Shown here: positions 52,749-61,889 of the stretch, piece by piece
Layout: the number at the start of each line of letters is the position of its first letter
How positions within the stretch are numbered: the stretch's first letter is position 1
From: Pseudomonas psychrophila HA-4
Lineage (GTDB): Bacteria > Pseudomonadota > Gammaproteobacteria > Pseudomonadales > Pseudomonadaceae
DNA length: 64,000 nt
Direction: 5' to 3'
Assembly: GCF_000282975.1 (NCBI RefSeq)
Contig: NZ_ALJC01000100.1
Location: forward strand, 62,001 to 126,000
Made by a program: the position numbers and the translations under genes
Notes under the pieces: model-generated
The model's database searches: none
The model's input: the letters and a program-made list of their open reading frames with translations, nothing else
Told to the model about the DNA's origin: nothing

Positions 52749-53816
52749 TTAGTTCATGTTGATGATGACTTCTTCCTGCCACTTCTGAGGCAAGGACTTG
52801 GAGGTCTTCTCCCACGCGTCGGCGTCTTTGATCGGGGTCACATTCTTGTACTGATCGTTAGACAGCAGCTTGGCTTGGACATCGGCGGGCAGCGTGAGGT
52901 GCTCGGCACGAATCGGACGCGCGTTGCCACGTGCCAGGTTGGTTTGGCCTGCATCGCTGAAGATGTATTCGCGGGTCAGTTTGGCTGCGTTCGGGTGTTT
53001 GGCGTATTTGTTGATGATGGTGGTGTAACCCGAGATGACAGAGCCATCGGACGGGATCAGTACCACGTAGTCATCCGGGTTGGCCATTTTTGCCTTGTAG
53101 CTCAGACCGTTGAAGTCCCAGACCACGCCCACTTCGATTTCGCCTTTTTCCATCGTTGCGATGGTCGGGTTGGCCAGCGACAGGCGGCCTTGTTTCGCGA
53201 TGTCAGCAAACATCAACAGGGCTGGCTGAATGTTCTTTTCATCGCCTTTATTGGCGATGGCCGCGGCCAAAACGCCGTTGGCAGCTTGAGCGGCGGTGCT
53301 TACGTCACCAATCGAGACTTTATATTTGCCCGATTTCAGATCCGACCATTTAGTTGGGACATCTGAGCCGTGCAGCAGCTTTTTGTTGACGATGAACGCG
53401 ATGGTACCGGTATAGGCCAGCGCCCAGTTACCGTCTTTGTCTTTGGCCCAGGCCGGGATTTGATCCCACGTGGTTGGCTTGTACGGTTGGGTCACACCCT
53501 TGGCCACAGCGATCGGGCCGAAGGCGGCACCCACGTCGCCAATGTCAGCGCTGGCGTTGTCTTTTTCGGCAGCAAACTTGGCCACTTCCTGGGCTGAGCT
53601 CATGTCTGTGTCGATGTGTTTGAGGCCATACAGCTTGTTCAGGTCTTCCCACGTGCCTTTCCAGTTCGCCCAGTCATCGGGCATGCCGACACTGTTAACG
53701 GCACCCTCAGCTTTGGCAGCTGTTTCGAGGGCTTTCAAATCGACATCGGCGGCCATGGCCGAGGTGCAAAGGGCGATGCTGGTGCCTAACAGTGATGCCA
53801 GGAAAAACTGTTTCAT
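52749..53816 (-). CDS. ABC importer periplasmic substrate-binding protein
   Basis: The 355-residue protein has a signal peptide (to about residue 22, SAMA) and then a PotD/PhnS/Fbp-like body: LKALETAAKAEGAVNSVGMPDDWANW, GAAFGPIAVAKGVTQPY, AYTGTIAFIVNKKLL, and TREYIFSDAGQTNLARGNARPI near the end. AAAGGAG sits 6 bases before the ATG at 53816. It is the first gene of the minus-strand operon, followed after 71 bases by the alkaline-phosphatase-type gene. The ligand is likely a small phosphorus or polyamine-like compound, not proven. Confidence 0.93.
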   Translation of the reverse strand: MKQFFLASLLGTSIALCTSAMAADVDLKALETAAKAEGAVNSVGMPDDWANWKGTWEDLNKLYGLKHIDTDMSSAQEVAKFAAEKDNASADIGDVGAAFGPIAVAKGVTQPYKPTTWDQIPAWAKDKDGNWALAYTGTIAFIVNKKLLHGSDVPTKWSDLKSGKYKVSIGDVSTAAQAANGVLAAAIANKGDEKNIQPALLMFADIAKQGRLSLANPTIATMEKGEIEVGVVWDFNGLSYKAKMANPDDYVVLIPSDGSVISGYTTIINKYAKHPNAAKLTREYIFSDAGQTNLARGNARPIRAEHLTLPADVQAKLLSNDQYKNVTPIKDADAWEKTSKSLPQKWQEEVIINMN

Positions 53817-54150
53817 CCGAAGCTCCTTTGGCGTTATCAACGCTGTTTTTTTGATTTTTTTGCAGTGGGTTGGTCTAGGTCAGCAATACCTGAGCCAATT
53901 TAAGCCGCGTCCATGACACTTTAATGTCGGCATTGGTTATGCAAGCCCTTTTACGGACACGGCCACAGGCTTCGGCTAAGCGTAGACCATGGTCCAAGCC
54001 CCAGCGGGTATGGGGCTGGTGGCAAAAGCCAGCGTGAGTGTCATCGAACAGTCATGTGCATTGCCTAGGCTTGCCACCCCAAGAGTTGAGTGTTTTGCAG
54101 GCCAAGCCTGCCCACATTTGGTGCTGGACTAGTCCAGATAGGTAACGTTG
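53817..54150. promoter_or_regulatory. Divergent control region with palindromes
   Basis: This intergenic stretch separates the importer operon (minus) from its likely regulator (plus). It holds CTGGACTAGTCCAG at 54124-54137, a perfect 14-base palindrome ending 13 bases before the regulator ATG, and GACCATGGTC at 53986-53995. Both have GAC/GTC arms and are plausible sites for the GntR-type regulator. The AT-rich part near 53840-53865 (TTTTTTTGATTTTTTTGC) may include the operon promoter. Confidence 0.5.
54124..54137. promoter_or_regulatory. Perfect 14-base palindrome, candidate regulator operator
   Basis: CTGGACTAGTCCAG lies directly before the GntR-type gene. Its position over the likely promoter or leader suggests autorepression. 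Confidence 0.5.
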
Positions 54151-54870
54151 ATGCGAGAAGGTGCACCCAAAGCGGTGACAGCCATTGGATTGGCGCTGCA
54201 AGAACAAATTGAACACGGCTTATTGGCGTGCGGCAGCCAGTTACCTGCGGAGCGCAAACTCAGCGAGCTGTTCTCGACTACCCGCATTACCGTTCGCGAA
54301 GCGTTGCTACAGCTTGAAGCCCAAGGCTTGGTGTACAGAGAGGAGCGTCGAGGGTGGTTTATTTCACCGCCGCGCCTGGCTTACAACCTCATGCAGCGCA
54401 GTCACTTTCATGCAATGGTCAGCGCCCAAGGGCGGGTGCCGACCACTGAGGTGATTTCTGCGCGTTTGCAACCCGCTTCGGCGGCAGTGTGCGCGCGCTT
54501 GCAACTGCCAGCGTTTTCCAGCGTGATCCAGATCTGCCGGGGGCGGCGGATTGATGGGCGTTTGGTGCTGTATGTCGAGCACTACCTGAACCCGCAATAC
54601 TTCCCGAACATTCTCCAATGCGACCTGACCCAGTCGATCACTGAGCTGTATGCCCGGCACTACGACTTGCATTACGGGCGGGTGCGTTTTGAAATCGTCC
54701 CTACGGCATTGCCCGTTGAAGCGGCGGCAACGCTCAAAGTGTCGACGGGCAGCCCTGGATTGAGGATTGAGCGGGTCAACTACGACCAGCACGAACGCTT
54801 GATCGACTGCGACTTGGAGTATTGGCGACATGACGCGATCCATGTCGGGGTAGACGTGCTGGAGCGCTGA
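54151..54870 (+). CDS. GntR family regulator with UTRA effector domain (HutC/PhnF subfamily)
   Basis: The 239-residue protein has an N-terminal winged helix (about residues 8-72; QLPAERKLSELFSTTRITVREALLQLEAQGLVYREERRGWF) and a UTRA ligand-binding domain (about 95-235; RLQLPAFSSVIQICRGRRIDGRLVLYVEHYLNP). Of this subfamily, PhnF and the AEP regulator act on phosphonate transport. It diverges from the ABC importer operon, so it most likely controls it. The TTG at 54148 and ATG at 54151 are adjacent; I choose the ATG. Confidence 0.92.
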   Translation: MREGAPKAVTAIGLALQEQIEHGLLACGSQLPAERKLSELFSTTRITVREALLQLEAQGLVYREERRGWFISPPRLAYNLMQRSHFHAMVSAQGRVPTTEVISARLQPASAAVCARLQLPAFSSVIQICRGRRIDGRLVLYVEHYLNPQYFPNILQCDLTQSITELYARHYDLHYGRVRFEIVPTALPVEAAATLKVSTGSPGLRIERVNYDQHERLIDCDLEYWRHDAIHVGVDVLER

Positions 54871-54944
54871 ACCTAACCCGTCAAGGAGCTTGCTGGCGAT
54901 CTTTTGATCTTTTCAAAGATCGCTAGCAAGCTCGCTCTAGGTTC
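54869..54944. repeat. GATC-palindrome intergenic repeat, copy 4
   Basis: GAACCTA and TAGGTTC form the outer arms; inside, GGAGCTTGCTGGCGATCTTTT pairs with AAAGATCGCTAGCAAGCTCG. It is a 76-base stem overlapping the stop codon of the GntR gene, between two convergent genes, and may serve as its terminator. Confidence 0.82.
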
Positions 54945-54957
54945 GGTGTGTTCGGGA

Positions 54958-57117
54958 TTACTCCTTTTGCAACGTCCCGCTACCTGCCGTCACCACCTGC
55001 ACGCTTAGGCGCGGCGTTGCTAGGTCCAGCCCGGCTTCGTCCAGATGGCGTTTGAGCGACAGGTTGAACGCCCGCGATACTTCCCATTGTTTGATCGGCG
55101 CGGTCTTGAAACGTGCGCGCAAAATCGCGCTGCCCGACTCAAAACTTTCCACACCTTGGATCTCCAGTGGCGACCAGATGTTGCGGCGTTGCAACGGGTC
55201 GTTGCGCATCTTTTGCCCCACATCACGCATCAGCTTGATCGCGTCGTCGATTTCCATGTTGTAAGGGATAGCGACGCGAAAGATCGCGTAACCGAACTCT
55301 CGGGAATAGTTCTTGATGCTTTTGATTTCGCTGAACGGAATGGTGTGCACGATGCCGTCAATGTCGCGCAGGCGCACCGTGCGAATTGTCAGGCCTTCAA
55401 CCGTGCCCAAGTGTCCGCCGACATCCACGTAATCGTCGATGGCCAGCGAGTCTTCGATAATGATGAACAAGCCGGTGATCAAGTCAGCGACCAGCGACTG
55501 GGCACCAAAACCAATGGCCAGACCGATCACACCGGCACCGGCCAGCAGTGGCGTGACGTTCATGCCCATGTTCGCGAGGGCGACAATCAGCGCGATGATG
55601 AAAATGGCCGCAAACAGTACGTTGCGAATCAGCGGCATCATGGTTTGTGCACGGGCGTTGGCCACGCCTTTGCGTGAACGGGTCAAGGCATGATGGATGG
55701 CGGTGTCAGCCAGAATCCAGACCAGCCAGGCAAACAGTAACGTGCCAGCCAGCCCAAACAGTTTGACGCTGATTTCATGTCCTTCACCTTCGGTAAAGGT
55801 GATCAGTGACAAGCCCCAAACCCGCAACCCGAGTTCGAGGAACACGAGCCAGACCACTAGGTGCGCCAAGGTGTAGACAAAACTCTTGAGTCGCTCGGAG
55901 TACAGGGCATGGCGTTTAGGGCCGCGTTGCGGTTTTTGTGAATGGCGGCGCACCAGCCCGTTGATCACCATGCACAACACCACCAACACGGCGCAGATCA
56001 GTGACTGGCGCAAGGCGGTGCTGGTATCGCCCGCCGAGAGGAAGGTGGCGAACAGTGAAATACCCACCAGAATCAGTGCCGCGATGTACCAGTAGGTACC
56101 GAGAATATCGATGCTGTCGCTCAAGGCGCGACGCGTGAGGCGGCGCGACAGTGGCTGGTTGCGGATCAGGTGCGCGATGGGGCGGCGGAAGCGGATGATA
56201 AACAGCCCGGTCGACAGTGCGGCCATCACGTTGGCGAAGGTGGCAGCCGTGTGCGCCAGGTGGACGCCTAGGGTGGCGACCAGTCGTGGGTCGCTAAGCG
56301 CTTCACCAAAGGCTGCGAAGCTGCCGATCCACCACAGGGGGCGAAAGGCCTGATGCCGCAAAATATGCAGAGCCCGATGGCGATGCGGCCCGTCGAGCAA
56401 CGAAAACAGGATGACGCACGTGGCTGAAAAGCACGTGCCGATCACCAATGCGTAGGCCAGCACCATCGCCAGGTCTTTGCCCAGTGACGACGGCAAGGCG
56501 TAGCTCATGTACACCGTGATCACCAGCGCCACCAGCCACGGACCTAGTTTGCGCAAGGCAAAGCGCAGCATATCGACGGCTCTGGGGTGTTGCGGCAGTT
56601 CTTCACTGAGTCCAAAGCGCAGGCGTACACGGTGGCTGACCCAAATCAGCAGCGCCGCCAACAGGCTCCAGACCATGATGATCAGCGCAAAGGCGAAAAT
56701 GATGGGCACCCATTCATTGGCCGGGAGCATCAATGCCACCAGCTCATCTTTGGCTTGTTCGATTTCGGCGGTCCAGCGCGAGGTCGGGCTGTCGCTGCCG
56801 GAAAACTGTTTTTCGAGGTCGGCGAGGGTGCTGCCAATCAGGCCCAATACCCCGATTTCAGCTCCGGGCTGGGCTTTTTTGGTTGCGTCACGAAGCTTTT
56901 TGAGGTCGGTCAGCAGCTTGCTACGTTGCTGATCGTTCTCCAGATTTTTGATCACCTCGTCCAACGATTGGCCTAGCGGCTCGCTCGGTTGCACCTGGGT
57001 TTTATCTGAGCTGCCAAGCAGGCTGGTGACACCTACGGCGTGGGCCGAAGTCAGAGGCACTAAGGTCAGCAAGCAAACCAGCAGGCAATAGGGCAGGGCA
57101 AAGAGACGAAGAAACAC
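54958..57117 (-). CDS. Large mechanosensitive channel, MscS family
   Basis: The 719-residue protein releases solutes at the inner membrane on osmotic downshock. It has a signal peptide (to about residue 26, SAHA), a periplasmic coiled region (about 45-120, VIKNLENDQQRSKLLTDLKKL), about ten further membrane helices, and a MscS core near the C-terminus: GVIGLAIGFGAQSLVADLITGLFII forms the pore helix and YVDVGGHLGTVEGLTIRTVRLRD the beta domain. This architecture is that of E. coli YbiO or YnaI/YjeP-like paralogues. It starts with GTG at 57117, with GAGG about 13 bases before. Confidence 0.9.
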   Translation of the reverse strand: MFLRLFALPYCLLVCLLTLVPLTSAHAVGVTSLLGSSDKTQVQPSEPLGQSLDEVIKNLENDQQRSKLLTDLKKLRDATKKAQPGAEIGVLGLIGSTLADLEKQFSGSDSPTSRWTAEIEQAKDELVALMLPANEWVPIIFAFALIIMVWSLLAALLIWVSHRVRLRFGLSEELPQHPRAVDMLRFALRKLGPWLVALVITVYMSYALPSSLGKDLAMVLAYALVIGTCFSATCVILFSLLDGPHRHRALHILRHQAFRPLWWIGSFAAFGEALSDPRLVATLGVHLAHTAATFANVMAALSTGLFIIRFRRPIAHLIRNQPLSRRLTRRALSDSIDILGTYWYIAALILVGISLFATFLSAGDTSTALRQSLICAVLVVLCMVINGLVRRHSQKPQRGPKRHALYSERLKSFVYTLAHLVVWLVFLELGLRVWGLSLITFTEGEGHEISVKLFGLAGTLLFAWLVWILADTAIHHALTRSRKGVANARAQTMMPLIRNVLFAAIFIIALIVALANMGMNVTPLLAGAGVIGLAIGFGAQSLVADLITGLFIIIEDSLAIDDYVDVGGHLGTVEGLTIRTVRLRDIDGIVHTIPFSEIKSIKNYSREFGYAIFRVAIPYNMEIDDAIKLMRDVGQKMRNDPLQRRNIWSPLEIQGVESFESGSAILRARFKTAPIKQWEVSRAFNLSLKRHLDEAGLDLATPRLSVQVVTAGSGTLQKE

Positions 57118-57234
57118 TAGGCGATCAACCTCGAAGAGTACGGATTGGCCGAGTGTACGCTAGGCCTCGCGATCATTCATTTCTTGTTACTCATAAACTA
57201 AGTGATCGCGGGCACGCTGCAAAAATTCGGACGC

Positions 57235-57411
57235 TTATTGATTCAGTTTGGCGAGAATTTTAAAAATGATGGTGCCGAAGATCAGCAGCATCCCAAACCA
57301 TATTGATAAGACGCCCGGTTTGCTGTCGCGGAAAGTGAAGCCAATGGTTAGCAGCAACATGCCGCAAACAATGGGAATTAACATGGAGTTAAACGCAGAA
57401 ATTTCGAGCAT
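57235..57411 (-). CDS. 58-residue two-span membrane protein
   Basis: Read directly from the minus strand, this frame gives MLEISAFNSMLIPIVCGMLL and continues LTIGFTFRDSKPGVLSIWFGM before LLIFGTIIFKILAKLNQ and a TAA stop. Two hydrophobic segments (about residues 9-26 and 34-52) flank a polar turn FRDSKPG. It lies between the mechanosensitive channel and apeB genes, all on the minus strand. No good ribosome-binding site is seen beyond AGGTTCTG. The regular amphipathic layout and stop position make it likely to be coding, but no family is recognised. Confidence 0.6.
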   Translation of the reverse strand: MLEISAFNSMLIPIVCGMLLLTIGFTFRDSKPGVLSIWFGMLLIFGTIIFKILAKLNQ

Positions 57412-57508
57412 GTTCAGAACCTAAAGGAATTAATGCCCCAAGTTTAGGTCGCTTTGCGCAGAAGTGGAGTGATGTCTATCAAAAATGAGACGCCTAGGCT
57501 CTGCACCT

Positions 57509-57592
57509 CTGTAGCAGTGAGTGTGCCTCGCGATCTTTTTTGTAGATCTAAAGTTCGCGAGGCAATTGAGCGTCGACCGGCGGCTCCTACAG
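57509..57592. repeat. GATC-palindrome intergenic repeat, copy 5
   Basis: CTGTAGCAGTGAGTGTGCCTCGCGATCTTTTTTGTAGATCTAAAGTTCGCGAGGCAATTGAGCGTCGACCGGCGGCTCCTACAG has the family's outer CTGTAG/CTACAG arms and the inner CCTCGCGATC/CGCGAGG stem. It lies 15 bases past the apeB stop. Confidence 0.8.
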
Positions 57593-57606
57593 GCGTTGCT
57601 GCATGT

Positions 57607-58896
57607 TTAGGGCAGTTCGTGACTGGCGTAGAACGCGCTCAGCACCTTTACCAAGTGCGCCAAGTCATGGCTGCCGGCCAGTTCGCGGATCGAGTGCATA
57701 GCAAATGTCGGCAGGCCTATATCTACCGTGCGAACACCCAGATGGCTGGCGGTGATTGGGCCGATGGTCGACCCACACCCCATGTCGCTGCGCACCACAA
57801 AGCTTTGCACCGGCACTTCTACCGCCATGCACAGGTGACGGAAGAACCCCGCAGTTTCGCTGTTGGTGGCGTAGCGCTGGTTGCTGTTGACCTTGATCAC
57901 TGGCCCGGCATTGAGTTTGGGGCCGTGGTTGGCGTCGTGCTTGTCGGCGTAGTTAGGGTGTACGCCATGCGCGTTGTCGGCCGAAACCAGCAGCGACTTT
58001 TGAATCGTGCGCACAAACTCGTCGCCTTCGGGCAACACGCGTTGCAAGATCTGCTCCAGCATCGGGCCATCGGCACCGCACGCCGAGCACGAGCCAACTT
58101 CTTCGTGGTCATTGGCGACCAGCAGGCAGGTCTCTTCGGTGTCGGTATTGAGCAGCGCTTGCAGGCCCGCGTAGCACGACAGCAAGTTGTCGAGGCGCGC
58201 ACCGGCAATAAAGTCGCCGTTGAGGCCGATCACTGCGGCACTTTGGGTGTCGTAGAAGCTCAACTCATAGTCGAGCACCACGTCAGCATTAAGGCCGTGC
58301 TCGCGTGCCAACTGGTCGGTGAGCAATGCGCGGAAATCCACACGCTCATCGCCCGCGACCTGGGCCAGGATTGGCGGCAGTTCGTTCTGCTGGTTAATTG
58401 CCCAGCCTTCATTGGCACCACGGTTAAGGTGGATGGCCAGGTTGGGAATGGTCGCGATGGGCGCCCTGAAGTCGATCAGTTGGCTTTCAACCTTGCCATC
58501 GCGGCGGAACGTGACACGCCCGGCGAGTGACAGGTCGCGGTCAAACCAAGGGGCCAGCAAAGCGCCGCCGTAAACTTCCACGCCCAACTGCCAAAAGCCC
58601 TGGCGTTGCAATTCAGGCTGAGGCTTGACCCGCAGGCAGGGGCTGTCTGTATGAGCGCCGACCATGCGAATGCCGCCGTGCAGAGGCGAATAACGGCCCA
58701 GCTTGAAGGCAACAATGGAGGAGTCATTGCGGGTGACGTAATAGCGACCGTTAGCCTCGGTGTGCCAGGTTTCGCGTTCATCAAGACGCTGAAAACCGGC
58801 GGCCTCCAGACGTTGAACAAGGCTGGCAGTGGCATGAAACGGGGTAGGGGAGGCCTTGAGAAAGTCGATCAGGCCTTGGTTCAGCTCTTCGCGCAT
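57607..58896 (-). CDS. apeB: M18 family aminopeptidase
   Basis: The cytoplasmic zinc aminopeptidase (429 residues) prefers acidic N-terminal residues in this family. Metal and active-site segments are [18 protein letters not shown] (His-Asp), [18 protein letters not shown] (Glu pair), [21 protein letters not shown] (Asp/His), and [19 protein letters not shown] near the end. Length and motifs match M18 enzymes such as P. aeruginosa ApeB. It is followed on the same strand by rluA upstream of it (109 bases between), the same order as in other pseudomonads. Confidence 0.94.
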   Translation of the reverse strand: MREELNQGLIDFLKASPTPFHATASLVQRLEAAGFQRLDERETWHTEANGRYYVTRNDSSIVAFKLGRYSPLHGGIRMVGAHTDSPCLRVKPQPELQRQGFWQLGVEVYGGALLAPWFDRDLSLAGRVTFRRDGKVESQLIDFRAPIATIPNLAIHLNRGANEGWAINQQNELPPILAQVAGDERVDFRALLTDQLAREHGLNADVVLDYELSFYDTQSAAVIGLNGDFIAGARLDNLLSCYAGLQALLNTDTEETCLLVANDHEEVGSCSACGADGPMLEQILQRVLPEGDEFVRTIQKSLLVSADNAHGVHPNYADKHDANHGPKLNAGPVIKVNSNQRYATNSETAGFFRHLCMAVEVPVQSFVVRSDMGCGSTIGPITASHLGVRTVDIGLPTFAMHSIRELAGSHDLAHLVKVLSAFYASHELP

Positions 58897-58971
58897 AAGT
58901 TACTCCAGACAGCAAGGCCGCGAGTTTAGCGCATTGATCCCAAAAATTGATCCCAATAAAACTCAATTCCC

Positions 58972-59005
58972 GTAGTCGCAGCCTTCGTTCCTCGTCAGCG
59001 ACTAC
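58972..59005. repeat. GTAGTCGC hairpin repeat
   Basis: GTAGTCGC and GCGACTAC form 8-base arms around AGCCTTCGTTCCTCGTCA. A run of seven Ts follows on the plus strand. On the minus strand it lies between rluA and apeB, so it may be a weak barrier. Related in sequence to the larger element at 9796-9890. Confidence 0.65.
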
Positions 59006-59025
59006 GAGTTTTTTTGTGCCTAGAG

Positions 59026-59661
59026 TTAAAACGAGGCGGGGCACTCAAAGCGCAGGCGTTCGCCAGTCTGCGGGTGGGTGAAGCTGAGCATGCTGGCGTG
59101 CAGGCATAAACGCGGGTAGGCCGCCAATGCCTGCGGGTGAGCGTAGAGGCCATCGCCCAGCAGCGGGTGGCCAATGGACAACATGTGCACGCGCAACTGG
59201 TGCGAGCGCCCGGTAATGGGTGTCAACTCAACCCGGCAGTAATCGCCGCAACGCTCCAGCACTTTCCAGAAGGTCAGCGCGTTTTTACCAAATTCGTGGT
59301 CGACCACGTGCCGAGGTTTGGTCGGCGGGTCGTAGCGCAGTGGCAAGTCGATGCTGCCGCTGTCCAGTTCCGGCTGACCCCAGGCGAGTGCGGTGTAGGC
59401 TTTTTCGGTTTCACGATCATGAAACTGACGCGACAGTTCGCGGTGCGTATCCGCATCGCGGGCCAGCAGGATGATCCCCGAGGTTTCCCAGTCCAGGCGG
59501 TGGACGATGCGGGCTTCGGGGTAGCCGTTCTCTTGCAGGCGGGTGATCAGGCAGTCTTTGTTGTCTTCGGCACGGCCCGGTACTGACAGCAGCAAGGTCG
59601 GTTTGTTGACGACCAGAACGCCCGCGTCCTGATGGATGATGTGAATGTTCGACAACGGCAT
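59026..59661 (-). CDS. rluA: Pseudouridine synthase RluA
   Basis: RluA makes pseudouridine 746 of 23S rRNA and 32 of several tRNAs. The 211-residue protein has the catalytic aspartate Asp57 in HRLDWETSGI, the ARG-like DADTHRELSRQF, TALAWGQPE, and GRSHQLRVHMLSIGHPLLGD, the conserved RNA-binding and RxHQLRxH motif. Its length (211) fits RluA and not the longer RluC/D. GAGG lies 8 bases before the ATG. It follows the min operon. Confidence 0.94.
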   Translation of the reverse strand: MPLSNIHIIHQDAGVLVVNKPTLLLSVPGRAEDNKDCLITRLQENGYPEARIVHRLDWETSGIILLARDADTHRELSRQFHDRETEKAYTALAWGQPELDSGSIDLPLRYDPPTKPRHVVDHEFGKNALTFWKVLERCGDYCRVELTPITGRSHQLRVHMLSIGHPLLGDGLYAHPQALAAYPRLCLHASMLSFTHPQTGERLRFECPASF

Positions 59662-59686
59662 TAAAACAGCCTCTTAACAAACGCCA

Positions 59687-59734
59687 ACGGCGGCTTGGAA
59701 ATCCCCCTTTGCAGAGAGACCTCCAAGCCGCCGT
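59687..59734 (-). terminator. Hairpin after minE
   Basis: ACGGCGGCTTGGA and TCCAAGCCGCCGT give a 13-base perfect stem around a 22-base loop in the gap between minE and rluA. No long T-run follows on the minus strand, so it is either a weak terminator or an RNA-stability element. Confidence 0.6.
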
Positions 59735-59751
59735 GGTATCAGCCGGATCGG

Positions 59752-60006
59752 TTAACGATCTGGCAAGGTGATGTTGAGTTCCAGAATCGAGCAACTGCCC
59801 TCGTTTTCAAGGGCGATCTGGACTTGATCATCGCCGATGTTGACGTATTTGCGGATCACCTCAACCAGCTCTTTTTGCAGAGCAGGCAGGTAGTCCGGGG
59901 TGCTGCGTTGGCCGCGCTCGTGCGCCACGATGATCTGTAGACGCTCTTTCGCGACCGACGCGGTGGTTGGCGTTTTGCGGGTACGAAAGAAGTCAAAAAT
60001 GTTCAT
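59752..60006 (-). CDS. minE: Cell-division topological factor MinE
   Basis: MinE drives MinD oscillation and so limits division-inhibitor activity to the poles. The 84-residue product has the MinD-binding helix region [20 protein letters not shown] near residues 6-25 and the dimerisation domain ([27 protein letters not shown]). Three bases separate it from the minD stop. Confidence 0.97.
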   Translation of the reverse strand: MNIFDFFRTRKTPTTASVAKERLQIIVAHERGQRSTPDYLPALQKELVEVIRKYVNIGDDQVQIALENEGSCSILELNITLPDR

Positions 60007-60009
60007 TGT

Positions 60010-60822
60010 TTAGTTGCCTCCAAACAGGCGCTCGAAGAATCCCTTCTTCTGTACATCGAGGAACCGATGCTCCACGGTTTTTCCCAGCAAGCGATCAACG
60101 GCATCGCTGTAGGCCTGACCGGCGTCGCTTTGATCATCGAGGATCACTGGCACGCCTTGGTTGGAAGCCTTAAGTACCGCCTGGGATTCCGGGATCACAC
60201 CCAGCAGTGCAACTGCGAGGATTTCCTTGACGTCTTCAACGCCCAGCATTTCACCCTTGCTGACGCGATCCGGGTTGTAGCGGGTCAGCAGCAGGTGTTC
60301 CTTGATCGGGTCTTCGCCCAGCTCTGCACGGCGCGATTTGCTGGCCAGCAGGCCCAGCATGCGATCCGAGTCACGTACCGAAGACACTTCCGGGTTGGTC
60401 ACGACAATCGCTTCATCCGCGAAGTACATGGCCAAGTGAGCACCGGTCTCGATACCGGCCGGGGAGTCACAGACCACAAATTCGAAGGTCTCTTTAAGTT
60501 CCATCAGAACTTTTTCGACGCCTTCTTTGGTCAGTGCATCCTTGTCACGGGTCTGGCTGGCAGCCAGTACGTACAGGTTTTCAAGGCGCTTGTCTTTGAT
60601 CAGGGCCTGTTGCAGGTTGGCTTCGCCATTGACCACGTTGACGAAGTCATACACCACGCGACGTTCGCAGCCCATGATCAAGTCAAGGTTACGCAAGCCA
60701 ACGTCGAAGTCGACAATGACCGTTTTGTGGCCGCGCAGCGCGAGGCCGGTACCGATAGCGGCGCTGGTGGTGGTCTTACCCACACCACCCTTGCCGGATG
60801 TAACCACTAGAATCTTGGCCAA
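60010..60822 (-). CDS. minD: Septum-site-determining ATPase MinD
   Basis: MinD is the membrane-cycling ATPase that carries MinC to the poles. The 270-residue product has the deviant Walker A GKGGVGKTT (residues 10-18) with Lys11 and Lys16, the switch IVDFDVGLRN, ETGAHLAMYFADEAIVVTNPE, and a C-terminal amphipathic membrane helix (KGFFERLFGGN). The start reads TTG (GCC AAG ATT CTA follows), since no ATG lies at the family N-terminus MAKILVVTSGKGG. AGGGGTGAAG precedes it by about 6 bases. Confidence 0.96.
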   Translation of the reverse strand: MAKILVVTSGKGGVGKTTTSAAIGTGLALRGHKTVIVDFDVGLRNLDLIMGCERRVVYDFVNVVNGEANLQQALIKDKRLENLYVLAASQTRDKDALTKEGVEKVLMELKETFEFVVCDSPAGIETGAHLAMYFADEAIVVTNPEVSSVRDSDRMLGLLASKSRRAELGEDPIKEHLLLTRYNPDRVSKGEMLGVEDVKEILAVALLGVIPESQAVLKASNQGVPVILDDQSDAGQAYSDAVDRLLGKTVEHRFLDVQKKGFFERLFGGN

Positions 60823-60838
60823 GGTGCTTCACCCCTAA

Positions 60839-60859
60839 GAAAAAAGGACTTTTTAGTCC
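60839..60859 (-). terminator. Terminator-like hairpin between minC and minD
   Basis: On the minus strand GGACTAAAAAGTCC (perfect 5-base arms) is followed at once by six Ts. It lies about 17 bases before the minD start, inside the minCDE operon, and could act as an attenuator or partial terminator, with a second promoter for minDE possible in the 202-base gap. Confidence 0.6.
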
Positions 60860-61024
60860 CTAAATAACATCTCTAAATAAACGACAGCAGATGCACAGTT
60901 TTTTGCGGTCATCTTCCAGCTTAGGCTTACACAGCGTAAACGCTGGCTGAATAATGATTTCCTACAAGAATTAGCCTGTTTTCTCTACGTTTTTGAGATG
61001 GTTGGAAAATGGCGAGAGTATCCG

Positions 61025-61768
61025 TTAAAGACGGGTGATGTTCAACATGTCACTTGACAGACTGATTTGAACCCCGGCGCCCCATAAAGGATCGCGTCGC
61101 AGGTCTTCAGACACTTTGTACTTGCCGGCAATGGACACCAGTTCGGCGCTCAGTTGCTGGCAGAAAATCCGCGCCTTGGTATTACCTTTGTGTCCTGCAA
61201 GCGCGCGGCCACGCATCGGCCCGTAAACATGGATGTTGCCATCGGCCATAAGTTCCGCACCGGGGCTTACCGATGCGATCACCACCAGGTCGCAGCCCTC
61301 GGCATACACGGTTTGGCCACCGCGTACCGGGCTTGTGATGATCTTGGTCGGCTTGATGGAGGGCTCAGGCGGTTTTTCCGGCTTTTTGGGCTCTGGCACC
61401 ACTTCGACTGCCGGTTCAATCAGTCGCTCGCGGGCACCGGACGGTGGGAGTACCGGCAAGTCGATGGCGATGGCCGCAGCGATGTCTTCGATTCGGTTGG
61501 CACGAATGGCCAGGGTGCGCAGGCCATGTTGGCGGCACACACGCATCAGCCCCGGCAAATCGATGGCGCCAGCACCCGCAGGCAACTTGTCGAGCGCCAG
61601 CACCAGCGGGGTATTACTGAAAAAATTAGGCGCTTGGGCTACCTTGGCGGCCAGTTGGCGATCAAGGGCTTCAAGGTTGTTTCTGGCCAGTTCCAGCACC
61701 GTAATGGCCAGCATACTGCCCTTTAGCTGAAACACGGGGGCTTGGTCTTGCGATTCGGTTTGGCTCAT
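61025..61768 (-). CDS. minC: Septum-site-determining protein MinC
   Basis: MinC blocks FtsZ assembly away from mid-cell. The 247-residue protein has an N-terminal FtsZ-binding domain ([19 protein letters not shown]) and a C-terminal beta-helix that binds MinD ([34 protein letters not shown] equivalents, residues about 165-200). A proline-rich linker ([17 protein letters not shown]) joins them. The ATG at 61768 is chosen over the frame start 8 codons upstream. The gene is first of the min operon, divergent from lpxL. Confidence 0.95.
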   Translation of the reverse strand: MSQTESQDQAPVFQLKGSMLAITVLELARNNLEALDRQLAAKVAQAPNFFSNTPLVLALDKLPAGAGAIDLPGLMRVCRQHGLRTLAIRANRIEDIAAAIAIDLPVLPPSGARERLIEPAVEVVPEPKKPEKPPEPSIKPTKIITSPVRGGQTVYAEGCDLVVIASVSPGAELMADGNIHVYGPMRGRALAGHKGNTKARIFCQQLSAELVSIAGKYKVSEDLRRDPLWGAGVQISLSSDMLNITRL

Positions 61769-61889
61769 GGTCGGTTTAACGCGGCTTGTCACTTAAAGTG
61801 CAGAGACTTATAACGAGAACGCCCGCGAGCCGCAAGCCGGGTCTAACGATGTAGAATGCCCGGCCCCTAGTGTCTGTCCGGAATCATTA

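Noticed and set aside
57454..58530. 358-codon plus-strand frame
   Set aside because: It is antisense to apeB, which has full M18 motifs, and its translation lacks any domain.
60067..60810. 247-codon plus-strand frame
   Set aside because: It is antisense to minD, whose motifs are perfect.
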